NCBI GenBank assembly: GCA_937862885.1
Contig: CALMEE010000056.1
Span: 1 to 44,179 of the forward strand
Source of the DNA: an uncultured Planctomycetaceae bacterium
GTDB lineage: Bacteria > Planctomycetota > Planctomycetia > Pirellulales > Pirellulaceae
Length of the DNA stretch: 44,179 nt
Reading direction: 5' to 3'
The notes under the pieces were generated by a model. The model saw only the letters and a program-made list of their open reading frames with translations. It was not told the origin of the DNA and did not search any database. Made by a program: the position numbers and the translations under genes. Numbering within the stretch: the first letter of the stretch is position 1; every line of letters begins with the position of its first letter. Below, one piece after another: positions 8,493 through 16,837 of the stretch.

Positions 8493-9005
8493 ATGGCACT
8501 GATCAAAACCGTTTTAGATAAAACCCCGAAGTTTGGGGCGAATGTCTATTTGGCCGAGAATGCGACGATCATCGGTGATGTCGAATTGGGGAACAATTGT
8601 TCAGTTTGGTTTCAGGCGGTTGTGCGAGGTGACGTTAACGTTATCAGGATCGGCGATCAGGTGAATATCCAAGATGGAGCTATTATCCACGGAACTTATC
8701 AATTTGCAGCAACCAACATTGGCAACCGCGTCTCCATTGGACATCGCGCAATCGTCCATGGCTGTACGGTCGATGATGACGTATTGATAGGTATGGGAGC
8801 GATCATCATGGATCAAGCAAGGCTGCACAGCAATTCAATTATAGCTGCGGGGTCTGTCGTTCTGGAAAAACAAGTTATCGAAGCGAATTCCGTCTACGCC
8901 GGAGTGCCTGCAAAAAAAGTGAAAACGATTGACTCCAGTCATCTCGAGCAAATCCGAAGGATTGCCACCAATTACGAAATGTATGCTGGTTGGTACGCCT
9001 GTTGA
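8493..9005 (+). CDS. Gamma-carbonic anhydrase family protein (YrdA/PaaY-like)
   Basis: This left-handed beta-helix protein has repeated hexapeptides (ATIIGDVELGNNCSVWFQ and similar). It keeps the family's VRGDVNVIRIG, the first metal histidine in IIHGT, and the pair in IGHRAIVHGC, followed by VLIGMGAIIMD and a YAGVPAKKVK end. These are the zinc ligands of gamma-class carbonic anhydrases. Many YrdA/PaaY members bind metal without proven hydratase activity, so catalysis is possible but not shown. I chose the ATG at 8493 (170 residues) because the upstream extension begins at a TTG and is unlike the family start. It appears to be a single-gene unit. Confidence 0.85.
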   Translation: MALIKTVLDKTPKFGANVYLAENATIIGDVELGNNCSVWFQAVVRGDVNVIRIGDQVNIQDGAIIHGTYQFAATNIGNRVSIGHRAIVHGCTVDDDVLIGMGAIIMDQARLHSNSIIAAGSVVLEKQVIEANSVYAGVPAKKVKTIDSSHLEQIRRIATNYEMYAGWYAC

Positions 9006-9180
9006 TTGGCCATGCGATTGCAATTTAAAGTCCTTTCTGTCGTCACGCCAGTTTGTCTAGCTTGCCAGAATTAGCGGTGCACATTGCAGGTTTTTCTATT
9101 GCTGACTCATTACGCATTCTTTAACATCCGCGCGAAATGGACCCCTATTGGGAAAACTGAGACGTGAGGATTTGAGATCA

Positions 9181-11055
9181 ATGCGCAGTTTAGGTCAAAT
9201 AATATTTCTGGCCGGTTTAGGCTTAGCACTTTCTTTTTCCAGCGGCTGCCGCACACTTCTGATCAAGCCCAGTGAATGGGCCTCAAATCTCGCTGAAAGC
9301 TCCAAAAATTCCTCAACGACGGCACCAGCAGAACGAACACAACCGATTCACCTCGGCAGTGCCAATGCCAACTCATTTACAAACCAACAGAAGAAGCCCG
9401 GTTTCATTGGGCAACGGGGGATGGATTTGGAGGCATTGGAGACGATCCAACCATCACAAGCAACGGACCTCGAACGCGAAGCGCGATTTATTGGCGATAG
9501 TGCGCAACGAATGGCAACACGCAAGCAACTGCCCGATTTGCTTGAACTTGAGTTGCAACCAACGAGCTTTGATATGCAGGAAGCCGCCAAGAAGGCAGCG
9601 GCATTCAACTTGAACCAGTACTCGCACGAACAAGATACGCACACCTCACCTAGTGCACCCGCCTATCTGCAAGGGGATTCTCGGTACAATGCGGAAGTTC
9701 AATCGTCACGTAATCCTGTGCAACCACCGACTACGCCCCTCGATGATTTGTTGGCGAATCATGGAACCTCAAACGAACGAAACTTTGCTTATCCAACTGA
9801 AAGCGTTCAACCCAACCAAAGCTCACCTGCGGTGATTACTGATACGATACATCACGCATCCAATGGTGATTCCCCTGCAATTCGTTTGTATGCTGCACCC
9901 GTAAGCGAAGGAAGTTCTGGTCCAACCCGATCGAATTCAAGATCGAATGCCGAACACCTATTCGATGCAGATGTCGAAAACGACTTGCGCTCGCGAGAAG
10001 GTGATCCCAATCCATCGCCCATCAATTCAAATTGGCGAAGTGATTGGAAAACGAGTGATTTCCAACGAGAAGTATATCGCACCGAAGATATAGATTGCGT
10101 TGTGCGAACGCATCCGATCACCTTCGCTACGATGGGAGACGATCAAACGACGCAAACATTAGCTTTAGCAGCCTGGGATGCCAACCAAGAAACGATTGTG
10201 CTTCGCAACGAACATGTCATGCTTGACCGCAACGCCGTCGATGAGGATCGACCAATATCAGGATTGCCGTCCCGATGGGAAGAGCTGCTCAAAAAGACCG
10301 TAGAAGCAATGGAAAAACAACAAGTTGAATTACCGATGCAGCGCCGAGCAGACATACAAGCGGCTTTACAATCACGACTATTGCGTTTATCCGCAGGGGA
10401 TGTCGAAGGCGCTTTGCAACCGATTCCAGGACTTTCCGCACGGGAAAATTCATTTTGGCATCACCAGATCGCGGCGATGAGCGCCGTACTTGATAGCTCA
10501 ACCGATCAACTCAGCCAACGGACATTACATCCCTCGTCTGCACTTGAGGCTTTGCAATCGATTCGCAATGCCCAAATGGAATTGGCGGCGTTGGCACCTC
10601 TGAGGATCATTCATGTGGAACTCTGCGAATCCGTTGAAGGCTTCGGGCAATACGAGAAAAAGGGTACCGTTTTCACTGCGGGTGATGAAGCCATTGTCTA
10701 TTGCGAACTAGCCAACTTCTCAGTGAATTCTCATGTGATTGATGGAGAAAAGATCTACGAGGCTAAGTTGAAGGCGGTGTCCCAATGGCTTGACGCAGAC
10801 GGGCAGATTGTCGCGCAACAGGACTACCCCATCGTCAATGATACCAGCCGAAATGTCCGCACTGATTTCTATTTGCACTTTCCTATCCGCGTTCCAAATA
10901 TTGATCCCGGAAATTATCAACTGAACATCGCGATTGAAGACGTCAGCGCATGCAAACGAGCAATGCGAATGCAACCAATCACGGTCGAAGCTCTGAATTC
11001 CAAACAAGCTCAAACGGCTGAGTTAGGCGTAACTGAGGAAGCTTCAAGACGTTAG
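9181..11055 (+). CDS. Planctomycete lipoprotein of unknown function
   Basis: This 624-residue protein has a lipoprotein signal (hydrophobic stretch, then FSSGC lipobox near residue 23), so it is probably membrane-anchored on the periplasmic side. The first 300 residues are polar and low in hydrophobics, rich in Ser, Asn, Gln and Pro, and likely disordered. The second half is folded: a helical part (EELLKKTVEAMEKQQ, then a RADIQAALQSRLLRL helix) and a beta-rich C-terminus (GDEAIVYCELANFSVNS, YLHFPIRVPNIDPGNYQLNIAIED). That last part resembles an Ig-like domain described in planctomycete hypothetical proteins. GAGGA lies about 10 bases before the ATG. I recognise no enzymatic motif. Confidence 0.7.
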   Translation: MRSLGQIIFLAGLGLALSFSSGCRTLLIKPSEWASNLAESSKNSSTTAPAERTQPIHLGSANANSFTNQQKKPGFIGQRGMDLEALETIQPSQATDLEREARFIGDSAQRMATRKQLPDLLELELQPTSFDMQEAAKKAAAFNLNQYSHEQDTHTSPSAPAYLQGDSRYNAEVQSSRNPVQPPTTPLDDLLANHGTSNERNFAYPTESVQPNQSSPAVITDTIHHASNGDSPAIRLYAAPVSEGSSGPTRSNSRSNAEHLFDADVENDLRSREGDPNPSPINSNWRSDWKTSDFQREVYRTEDIDCVVRTHPITFATMGDDQTTQTLALAAWDANQETIVLRNEHVMLDRNAVDEDRPISGLPSRWEELLKKTVEAMEKQQVELPMQRRADIQAALQSRLLRLSAGDVEGALQPIPGLSARENSFWHHQIAAMSAVLDSSTDQLSQRTLHPSSALEALQSIRNAQMELAALAPLRIIHVELCESVEGFGQYEKKGTVFTAGDEAIVYCELANFSVNSHVIDGEKIYEAKLKAVSQWLDADGQIVAQQDYPIVNDTSRNVRTDFYLHFPIRVPNIDPGNYQLNIAIEDVSACKRAMRMQPITVEALNSKQAQTAELGVTEEASRR

Positions 11056-11517
11056 CTTAACCCGCCCGCGGCCCGGCCAGAAACCAACCGTACTCATCTT
11101 CTCCTGCATCTCGAATTGCCGAGTCGCGGATGCGCAAAATCACGAAGAATGGGCAATCGCTGGCAATCTCAGCCAAACGAATTTGGCAATTTATAAGCCG
11201 GGACTCGGGTCTCGATGATGCGAATTTACGGTAACTGGGGGCCGTTTTTGACTGGCAACTATTTGCAAATGGAATTCTGCCTGAAGAAAGCGACAGCATG
11301 GAAATCAACGGAAAAATTTACTAAAATCTGGGTTAACATGGTAAATCCATGGCCGTGAAATTAACATGATGATGGCAGGTTCGCGTCGAATCATTGTCAA
11401 CGATCTCGCATCTAGCCGTGCTTGTCGGCCACCAATCAATTGAACTCAACTCAATTGTCGAAAACCAAAGGTTACTTCGCGTATCGCACCCAGCGTGATT
11501 TGGAATAATTTGTCAAG
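11056..11517. other. Intergenic region
   Basis: This stretch lies between the lipoprotein gene and the sulfotransferase gene, both on the plus strand. A minus-strand open frame (11057-11308) has no recognisable motif or ribosome site. The AT-richer part at 11310-11400 could hold the sulfotransferase promoter, but no clear motif is visible. Confidence 0.35.
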
Positions 11518-12663
11518 ATGATCTTGAAAAGGCACCAAACTGATTTTCCATCGATCCCACAGGCGAAGCGCTATCCGCCGTGGGCGCCTCGTTTTTGGAA
11601 TGGAGTCAACGCTGGGACCTACGCGCGTCTGCTTTGGAACAACCGATATCGCATTCACCCGTCCAAGATTCCAATGACGATATTGGTCGGCGCCTGTACG
11701 CCGTTGAACAGTATCCTCTCTCTCGTTCAGAAGATTGTTTACACAAAAAAGATCTCCCAAACCAAACTCATCGATCCGCCCATATTCATCATCGGCCATT
11801 GGCGGAGTGGGACAACTTTATTGCATGAAATATTGGTACAAGATAACCGCTTCGGCTTTTCCTCAACGTTCGATTGTTTTGTTCCTCAACATTTTCTGAT
11901 TTCACGTTTGTTGTTGAGTCCTATTTTGCGTTTACTATTCCCCAAACATCGCCCAATGGATAACATGGCTGCCGCCATTGATCTCCCTCAAGAGGACGAG
12001 TTTGCGATGTTTGGCTGCGACGTGCCGACGCCGTATTGGAGAATCGCGTTTTGTAACCAATTAGACCAGTCTGTGGACTTGCTTAATTTCAAGAACTGTG
12101 ATGAATCAACGCTGATGCAAGTTCATGACGGTTTCAGCAAATTCTATCAAGCATTAACGTTGCGTGACCAAAAACCGCTGATCCTGAAATCCCCCACGCA
12201 CACGGGGCGGCTGGCGAAATTCATGGGGTGGTTTCCCAATGCCAAGTTCATTCATATTTCGCGCGATCCACACCAGATCATTCCCTCAACGATGCGACTC
12301 TGGCAGGCTCTCGACGAAACGCAAAGTTTTCAACGGCCGAAATACACGTCGCAAGATTTGCTCGACTACATTTTTCATTGCTTTCAAGCGATGTACGATG
12401 GATATTTTTCTGCGCGGGGCTTGCTGTCTGAAGATCGCCTCATCGAGGTGAGGTTTGAAGATTTGGTTGCGAATCCGCTTACCCTCCTGGCATCAATATA
12501 CGAGCAATTGCAGCTCGATCAATTTGAGAAGTATCGCGAGCGTTTCGAAGATGTTCTTGCTGATCGACGTGACTACCAACCACAGAAACATGAACTCGAA
12601 CCAGGCTTGCGGAGAAGAATCGACGCGGAATGCCAAAAATACATGTCAGAGTTCGGATACTGA
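11518..12663 (+). CDS. Sulfotransferase family protein
   Basis: PAPS-dependent sulfotransferase fold, 381 residues. The 5'-phosphosulfate loop is clear: PIFIIGHWRSGTTLLHEIL (88-106). The 3'-phosphate site follows in HISRDPHQIIPSTMRLW, with the conserved RDP. LILKSPTHTGRL and the late VRFEDLVANP are also family segments. This is the broad 'sulfotransferase family' common in planctomycetes, which sulfate glycans, lipids or proteins; the acceptor is not visible. The gene ends 43 bases from the convergent flhB-like gene and shows no sign of belonging to that cluster. Confidence 0.85.
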   Translation: MILKRHQTDFPSIPQAKRYPPWAPRFWNGVNAGTYARLLWNNRYRIHPSKIPMTILVGACTPLNSILSLVQKIVYTKKISQTKLIDPPIFIIGHWRSGTTLLHEILVQDNRFGFSSTFDCFVPQHFLISRLLLSPILRLLFPKHRPMDNMAAAIDLPQEDEFAMFGCDVPTPYWRIAFCNQLDQSVDLLNFKNCDESTLMQVHDGFSKFYQALTLRDQKPLILKSPTHTGRLAKFMGWFPNAKFIHISRDPHQIIPSTMRLWQALDETQSFQRPKYTSQDLLDYIFHCFQAMYDGYFSARGLLSEDRLIEVRFEDLVANPLTLLASIYEQLQLDQFEKYRERFEDVLADRRDYQPQKHELEPGLRRRIDAECQKYMSEFGY

Positions 12664-12706
12664 TGCTGCCTGCACGATTCTTGGCCGTCAATGGATTCCA
12701 TTGTGA

Positions 12707-13738
12707 TCAGGAAGAATGCGTATGACGTGTTGAATTCAGATGCACGCTCGAACCCGAATGAAATTCAAACGCCTCCCCCGGTTTGAGTTGAGATAGCATC
12801 GCCGCAAGCTCAGCGTCGCGTTTTATGGACAAGTCGCGTGAACTGGCGATACCGATCACCTGAATTGATTTTGGCCCCCTCAAGTTCCAGTGCAGAACAC
12901 CATTTTGCCCACCCGTTTGATTAGGTACCGACTTGATCTCCACCGCGTAAACGGCGAGCCTCCCGTCAACGACAAGGTGCGTGATATGCTGCCAATCAAC
13001 ATGTATGATGGCCGTGGCCTGTTCCCTCTGCAAATCCGATCTTAGATGATGAACGCGTGGATCTCCTTGCAGCTCGCGGATTTCATCGCGAAGTTCTTGG
13101 TCGGTCATTTTCAAGCTCCGCAGAAATTCCATTCTCGTAACCGCATAATCGAGCATCGCAAAAGCGCCAATCGCAACCGTGATCTGCAGGCAAAACGTGC
13201 CCAGCAAAGTGCTTACCTGAAGAAAGGTGTCTTGCGCCGAATCGGTACCTAACTGCACAATCGCCTCTCGCTTCCAATATACGAACAGACCCGTGAGTGA
13301 AAGGAGTGAAATGATTTTAACACAGGTAACTAGCCCGCTTGTTAACAATCCTAATGCCGAACGGCGCCGGTTTGGTATCAGCCGCGCAAACTGTGGCGTA
13401 ATTCTGGATGGATTAAACGAGAATCCGCCTTGCATCAGATTGAACACCATGGTCGAGGCGCATATCAGAAGCAGGAAGAATAGAAGAATCTGCAGCAATC
13501 CGGAGATGTGTGGCCATGTCTGCGGATTTCCAGCAAGCGCCGTGGGTGCGTGCCACGCAGCTCGGACATATTCTTGCCATCTTGTTACGATGATTGGGCT
13601 CAGCCATCCGAGCACACTGACGAACGTTATCCAAATTCCTGACCAGACAACGCCTTGACTTCGACAGAGCATCCCCTCGCGACGAGCCCTTTGCAGGCGC
13701 GACGGCGTTGGTTGATGAATTGCATCCTCTCTGCTCAT
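12707..13738 (-). CDS. flhB: FlhB-family export gate protein lacking the NPTH cleavage site
   Basis: FlhB/SctU proteins form part of the type III export gate and switch substrate class after cleaving themselves at Asn-Pro-Thr-His. This 343-residue protein has the family start (QPTPSRLQRARREG, 9-22), four hydrophobic helices, and the linker MTDQELRDEIRELQGDPRVH (211-230), which matches the normal 'KxEVKDExKxxEGDPxVK' helix. The cleavage motif is absent. Aligning YAVEIK (264-269) with the usual YAVALKY puts Arg-Leu-Ala-Val (260-263; bases 12950-12961) where NPTH should be. Beyond that point the C-terminal domain has diverged, including a Gly-Gln-Asn insertion. The start overlaps the fliR stop by four bases (ATGA). 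I conclude an FlhB homologue that cannot autocleave in the normal way. Confidence 0.82.
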   Translation of the reverse strand: MSREDAIHQPTPSRLQRARREGMLCRSQGVVWSGIWITFVSVLGWLSPIIVTRWQEYVRAAWHAPTALAGNPQTWPHISGLLQILLFFLLLICASTMVFNLMQGGFSFNPSRITPQFARLIPNRRRSALGLLTSGLVTCVKIISLLSLTGLFVYWKREAIVQLGTDSAQDTFLQVSTLLGTFCLQITVAIGAFAMLDYAVTRMEFLRSLKMTDQELRDEIRELQGDPRVHHLRSDLQREQATAIIHVDWQHITHLVVDGRLAVYAVEIKSVPNQTGGQNGVLHWNLRGPKSIQVIGIASSRDLSIKRDAELAAMLSQLKPGEAFEFHSGSSVHLNSTRHTHSS

Positions 13739-14514
13739 TGCGGCTCCGCGGCTTCACGGCCAACATTTTCGGCTGTTGAAAACTGGAAAGTCTGTTGGAC
13801 GGAAATCATTACTGGCTCGATGAATTGGGACGCTAGAACCGGCCCACGTGCGATCATCCACGATGCCACGGCAAACGCTAAGACTCCTTTGAGGGCGAAG
13901 CCCACTTGAAACGAATTGACGGTGGGAGCCGATCGCTGTACCACGGCCAAAACGAGCGTTGCAACGAGCAGCGCGGTTACTGCTGGTGCAGCAACTCTGA
14001 GGACGAGTTCAAAGCTTTGTTGCAGCAGGCTGCTTGCCAGGTCGGCCAGCCCCAGGTGCCACAAAAGCGTGCCGGGTGGTGAAATTAAACATGAGTCGAT
14101 AATGCCAGCAACAAATTGATTGACGCCACCACAAGCCACAAACACCGCCAACATCGACCAGTAGAAAACATTGCCCAAAGGAGACGCTAATTCGCCGTCT
14201 TCATTCGCATGGCCCAGTGACCAACCCGTCAATTGCGAAATCAGATCACCCACTGTTTGTAAAACGGAAATAAATAGGCGTACGCCGAGTCCCAGGGAAA
14301 TTCCACACAGCAACTCACTCAAAGCAGCTGGGAAAACCTGTGCAAACTGCAGGTCGATCGGCTCAAGCATTGGAAAGACAAGCAACGTCAACAAGACAGC
14401 GATGGCCATCCGCATCTTCCAAGCAATCCAACGGCTTCCAAAAATTGGCACAACGACAATGGCCGACAGAACGCGGATAAACAGCAATCCCGAGAGAATT
14501 AACCAAGATTCCAC
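13735..14514 (-). CDS. fliR: FliR-family export gate protein
   Basis: FliR/SctT is an integral membrane component of the type III export gate, assembling with FliP and FliQ. The protein (259 residues, normal length) has about six hydrophobic segments. It begins LLFIRVLSAIVVVPIFG and contains ELLCGISLGLGVRLFISVLQTVGDLISQLTG, recognisable family features. The start is GTG at 14514, supported by GGAG seven bases upstream. It sits between fliQ and flhB in the common P-Q-R-B order and shares a four-base overlap with flhB. Confidence 0.88.
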   Translation of the reverse strand: MESWLILSGLLFIRVLSAIVVVPIFGSRWIAWKMRMAIAVLLTLLVFPMLEPIDLQFAQVFPAALSELLCGISLGLGVRLFISVLQTVGDLISQLTGWSLGHANEDGELASPLGNVFYWSMLAVFVACGGVNQFVAGIIDSCLISPPGTLLWHLGLADLASSLLQQSFELVLRVAAPAVTALLVATLVLAVVQRSAPTVNSFQVGFALKGVLAFAVASWMIARGPVLASQFIEPVMISVQQTFQFSTAENVGREAAEPQ

Positions 14515-14554
14515 TGCAACACTCCGTTGGCCATCGCTCTAAAGGAATTCCAAT

Positions 14555-14842
14555 TTAAGGCATATTCGTGGAAGTGGTTTGAAGCCCCATACGAAACGTC
14601 GATGCGCTGTAGTCGAGCATCATGTCCACCAACCAAGGCATAGCTATCAGCAGTAGAACAAACACAGCCAACAATTTCATAATCGTCCCAATCGACTGAT
14701 CATGAATATGGGTCATCGCTTGCAACGTGCTTACAACGAACCCCACGAGCAAAGCAGTCGCCAATACCGGCAGCGCAATGACAAACGCCGACTGCAATGC
14801 TTGTTGTGAAAGGTCGAGAATATTCTGCGTAGCTGAATTCAT
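14555..14842 (-). CDS. fliQ: FliQ-family export gate protein
   Basis: FliQ/SctS is a small two-helix component of the type III export gate. The 95 residues fit the family: LSQQALQSAFVIALPVLATALLVGFVV is the first helix region, STLQAMTHIHDQSIG the conserved loop (normally QxxTQIxExTL), and ILMPW-like IAMPWLVDMM the second helix end. GGAG lies six bases before the ATG. The gene follows fliP after an unusually wide 186-base gap and precedes fliR by 40 bases. Confidence 0.88.
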   Translation of the reverse strand: MNSATQNILDLSQQALQSAFVIALPVLATALLVGFVVSTLQAMTHIHDQSIGTIMKLLAVFVLLLIAMPWLVDMMLDYSASTFRMGLQTTSTNMP

Positions 14843-15028
14843 GTTTTCTCCGTCTTGTGCACTAGTGCTTTATCGAGTCTCCGATGTGAGAAATGCAGCT
14901 TACGCGACTTGTACTTGTCGGTGGCAAATACAAACTCACGCCATATCCTTGTATATGCTTAAAATGAGGTGCGGCCAGTACACACGGCATTGCGTGCGCA
15001 TTGGGGATGCAAATTCGCAGCACACGCA

Positions 15029-16051
15029 TTACCCATACGCTGAGAAGCTTTGCAACAACATTCCAATAACCAGTGTCCAACCATCCACCAGCACAAATAA
15101 TGCAAGTTTGAGAGGCAAACTGATCATGGCTGGTGGCAACATGACCATGCCCATGGAAACACTGATGCTCGAGACGATTAAATCGAGAACTAGAAAGGGC
15201 AAAAAGATCGAAAACCCAATCAGGAATGCCACTTTTAGCTCGCTGATCAAAAACGCAGGCAGCATAACACGCAACGGAATGTCGTCAAATGTTTTGGGTT
15301 CAATCAGCTTCTCTTCAGCAGGCAAATATTGATAGAACATCCAAATGTCATCAATGTTTTCAGCAATATCAATTTGACGCGACATGAATCGTTTGATAGG
15401 ACGAAGCCCATGCTCGATTGCCTCAGACCATTCCATGTCGCTATCTTGATTGGTGTACGGCGCTATCGCCGTTTGATACGATTCGGTCCAAACAGGAGTC
15501 ATAATTAGCACTGTCAAGAACATAGAAAGAGCTGTCAAGACTTGAGTTGACGGAGTCTGGCCCAAACCTATCGCTTGCCTCAGGATACTCAATACGACAA
15601 TGATGCGTACGTAACTCGTCGTCATTAAGAACAATGCAGGGGCCAAGCTGAGTACGGTAATCAGTCCAATGTATTTAATGGTTGATTGCAAGTTTTCTTT
15701 GCTCGTCAAATCGGTTTGCACGAGTTGTTGTAGGTGCTTGGCGAGTTCATCTTGGGGCGTTGGGTCGGGAGTACGTATGTCGGTATGGTACGTCGCGTCA
15801 TATTCTACCTGGTGCTCCGAATATTGATCGTCCTCGTGGAGGATTTCAGGACCCTGCGACAACCGTGGATAGTCGACGGAATCATGAGTCTGCTCGAACC
15901 CATCCAATTCCTGGGCGTGTTGCGCACAGGCGGCCTGAGAACCGCATTCAACCAACGCGATTCCTGAGGTGGCAAGCAGAGTCAACAACAAGCAAAAGAC
16001 CTTCCATGTCTTGAAGAACGCTCTCATTTGCTCATGATTGTTTTTTGGCAT
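15029..16051 (-). CDS. fliP: FliP-family export gate protein with long N-terminal extension
   Basis: FliP/SctR is the core of the type III export gate. The C-terminal 250 residues match the family: APALFLMTTSYVRIIVVLSILRQAIG, the LTALSMFLTVLIMTPVW helix, LPAFLISELKVAFLIGF, and LPPAMISLPLKLALFVLVDGW. The N-terminus has a signal peptide (cleavable after about ACAQ), then about 65 extra residues rich in His, Asp, Glu and Gln before the first helix; normal FliP is near 245 residues, this one 341. I chose the ATG at 16051, with AGGAAC upstream. An earlier ATG at 16093 would overlap fliO by 11 bases. The extension is probably periplasmic. Confidence 0.87.
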   Translation of the reverse strand: MPKNNHEQMRAFFKTWKVFCLLLTLLATSGIALVECGSQAACAQHAQELDGFEQTHDSVDYPRLSQGPEILHEDDQYSEHQVEYDATYHTDIRTPDPTPQDELAKHLQQLVQTDLTSKENLQSTIKYIGLITVLSLAPALFLMTTSYVRIIVVLSILRQAIGLGQTPSTQVLTALSMFLTVLIMTPVWTESYQTAIAPYTNQDSDMEWSEAIEHGLRPIKRFMSRQIDIAENIDDIWMFYQYLPAEEKLIEPKTFDDIPLRVMLPAFLISELKVAFLIGFSIFLPFLVLDLIVSSISVSMGMVMLPPAMISLPLKLALFVLVDGWTLVIGMLLQSFSAYG

Positions 16052-16082
16052 TGGGAACTTTTGTTCCTGCGACTCGAAATGT

Positions 16083-16769
16083 CTAAGCTTCATAGACTGG
16101 TTGGCGCCGACTGAACGGAGTAATGCGACGGCGGTTTGCCGCTTGTTGTCGACGGCCCAAAAATGAAAAATCACCTTGTTTCACCATGGTTTCGATTTCG
16201 GCAACTTCTGCAGGATCCGTGATTTCGGCCAAAGTATCAGCCCGGTTTTCAGAACTCGCGACCAACAGCAGACGGTTCCCCAAGCGGACCAATTGCATTT
16301 GTTGATTATTGCTCAGCGCCGAGCGGTAGAGAATTTCTAATGGAGCATTTGTCTTTGCGTCCACCAATTCTCTGTCGGCTCCGACACCTGTTTTGCGTTT
16401 GCCGAAGATCATGGCGATAACCATGAAGACTGCCACGACGATCGCTAATCCACCCACCATCTTGGCGATCGCTTTTTTTTGTTTCGTATCAATTGCGCTG
16501 AGCATCGATTCGGATTTCGTACCGGTAATGGAGGGGGCTGGCAGTTGCTTGTGCAAGGGATCATCACCACCGAGTGTTTTCGCGCTTGTTTCATGGTCGC
16601 CCAAATTTGCCAAGTCCTGTCCGCGTTTCTGGAACTCGACATCTACTTCGCTTGACCATCGATCCGTTGAATCGATGGCCTGAAGAGCGTGCGTCTCGTA
16701 ACAGTTCGAAAAAATGGTGCCGATAAAACACACCAAGCGCAAACCAAAAATAAAGTAACGTGATTTCAT
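16083..16769 (-). CDS. fliO: FliO-like protein
   Basis: FliO assists assembly of the FliP ring. This 228-residue protein starts with a signal peptide (MKSRYFIFGLRLVCF to about THALQA), followed by a polar periplasmic stretch of about 65 residues, one hydrophobic helix (MVGGLAIVVAVFMVIAMIFG) and a cytoplasmic domain. That domain has the FliO pattern LEILYRSALSNNQQMQLVRLGNRLLLVASS. The basic C-terminus is Arg-rich (RRQQAANRRRITPFSRR). The ATG at 16769 has an AGAGAGTAG ribosome site, preferable to an ATG at 16790. It ends close to the fliP start, probably overlapping it or coupled to it. Confidence 0.75.
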   Translation of the reverse strand: MKSRYFIFGLRLVCFIGTIFSNCYETHALQAIDSTDRWSSEVDVEFQKRGQDLANLGDHETSAKTLGGDDPLHKQLPAPSITGTKSESMLSAIDTKQKKAIAKMVGGLAIVVAVFMVIAMIFGKRKTGVGADRELVDAKTNAPLEILYRSALSNNQQMQLVRLGNRLLLVASSENRADTLAEITDPAEVAEIETMVKQGDFSFLGRRQQAANRRRITPFSRRQPVYEA

Positions 16770-16837
16770 GATAGTTCTACTCTCTGGCATATTGAGAGTT
16801 TATCTAGCTTGTCCTGCTGAGTTCAAAGATATGGCAA

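Noticed and set aside
11057..11308. Minus-strand frame of 83 codons after the lipoprotein gene
   Set aside because: No motif, no ribosome site, and composition typical of spacer sequence.
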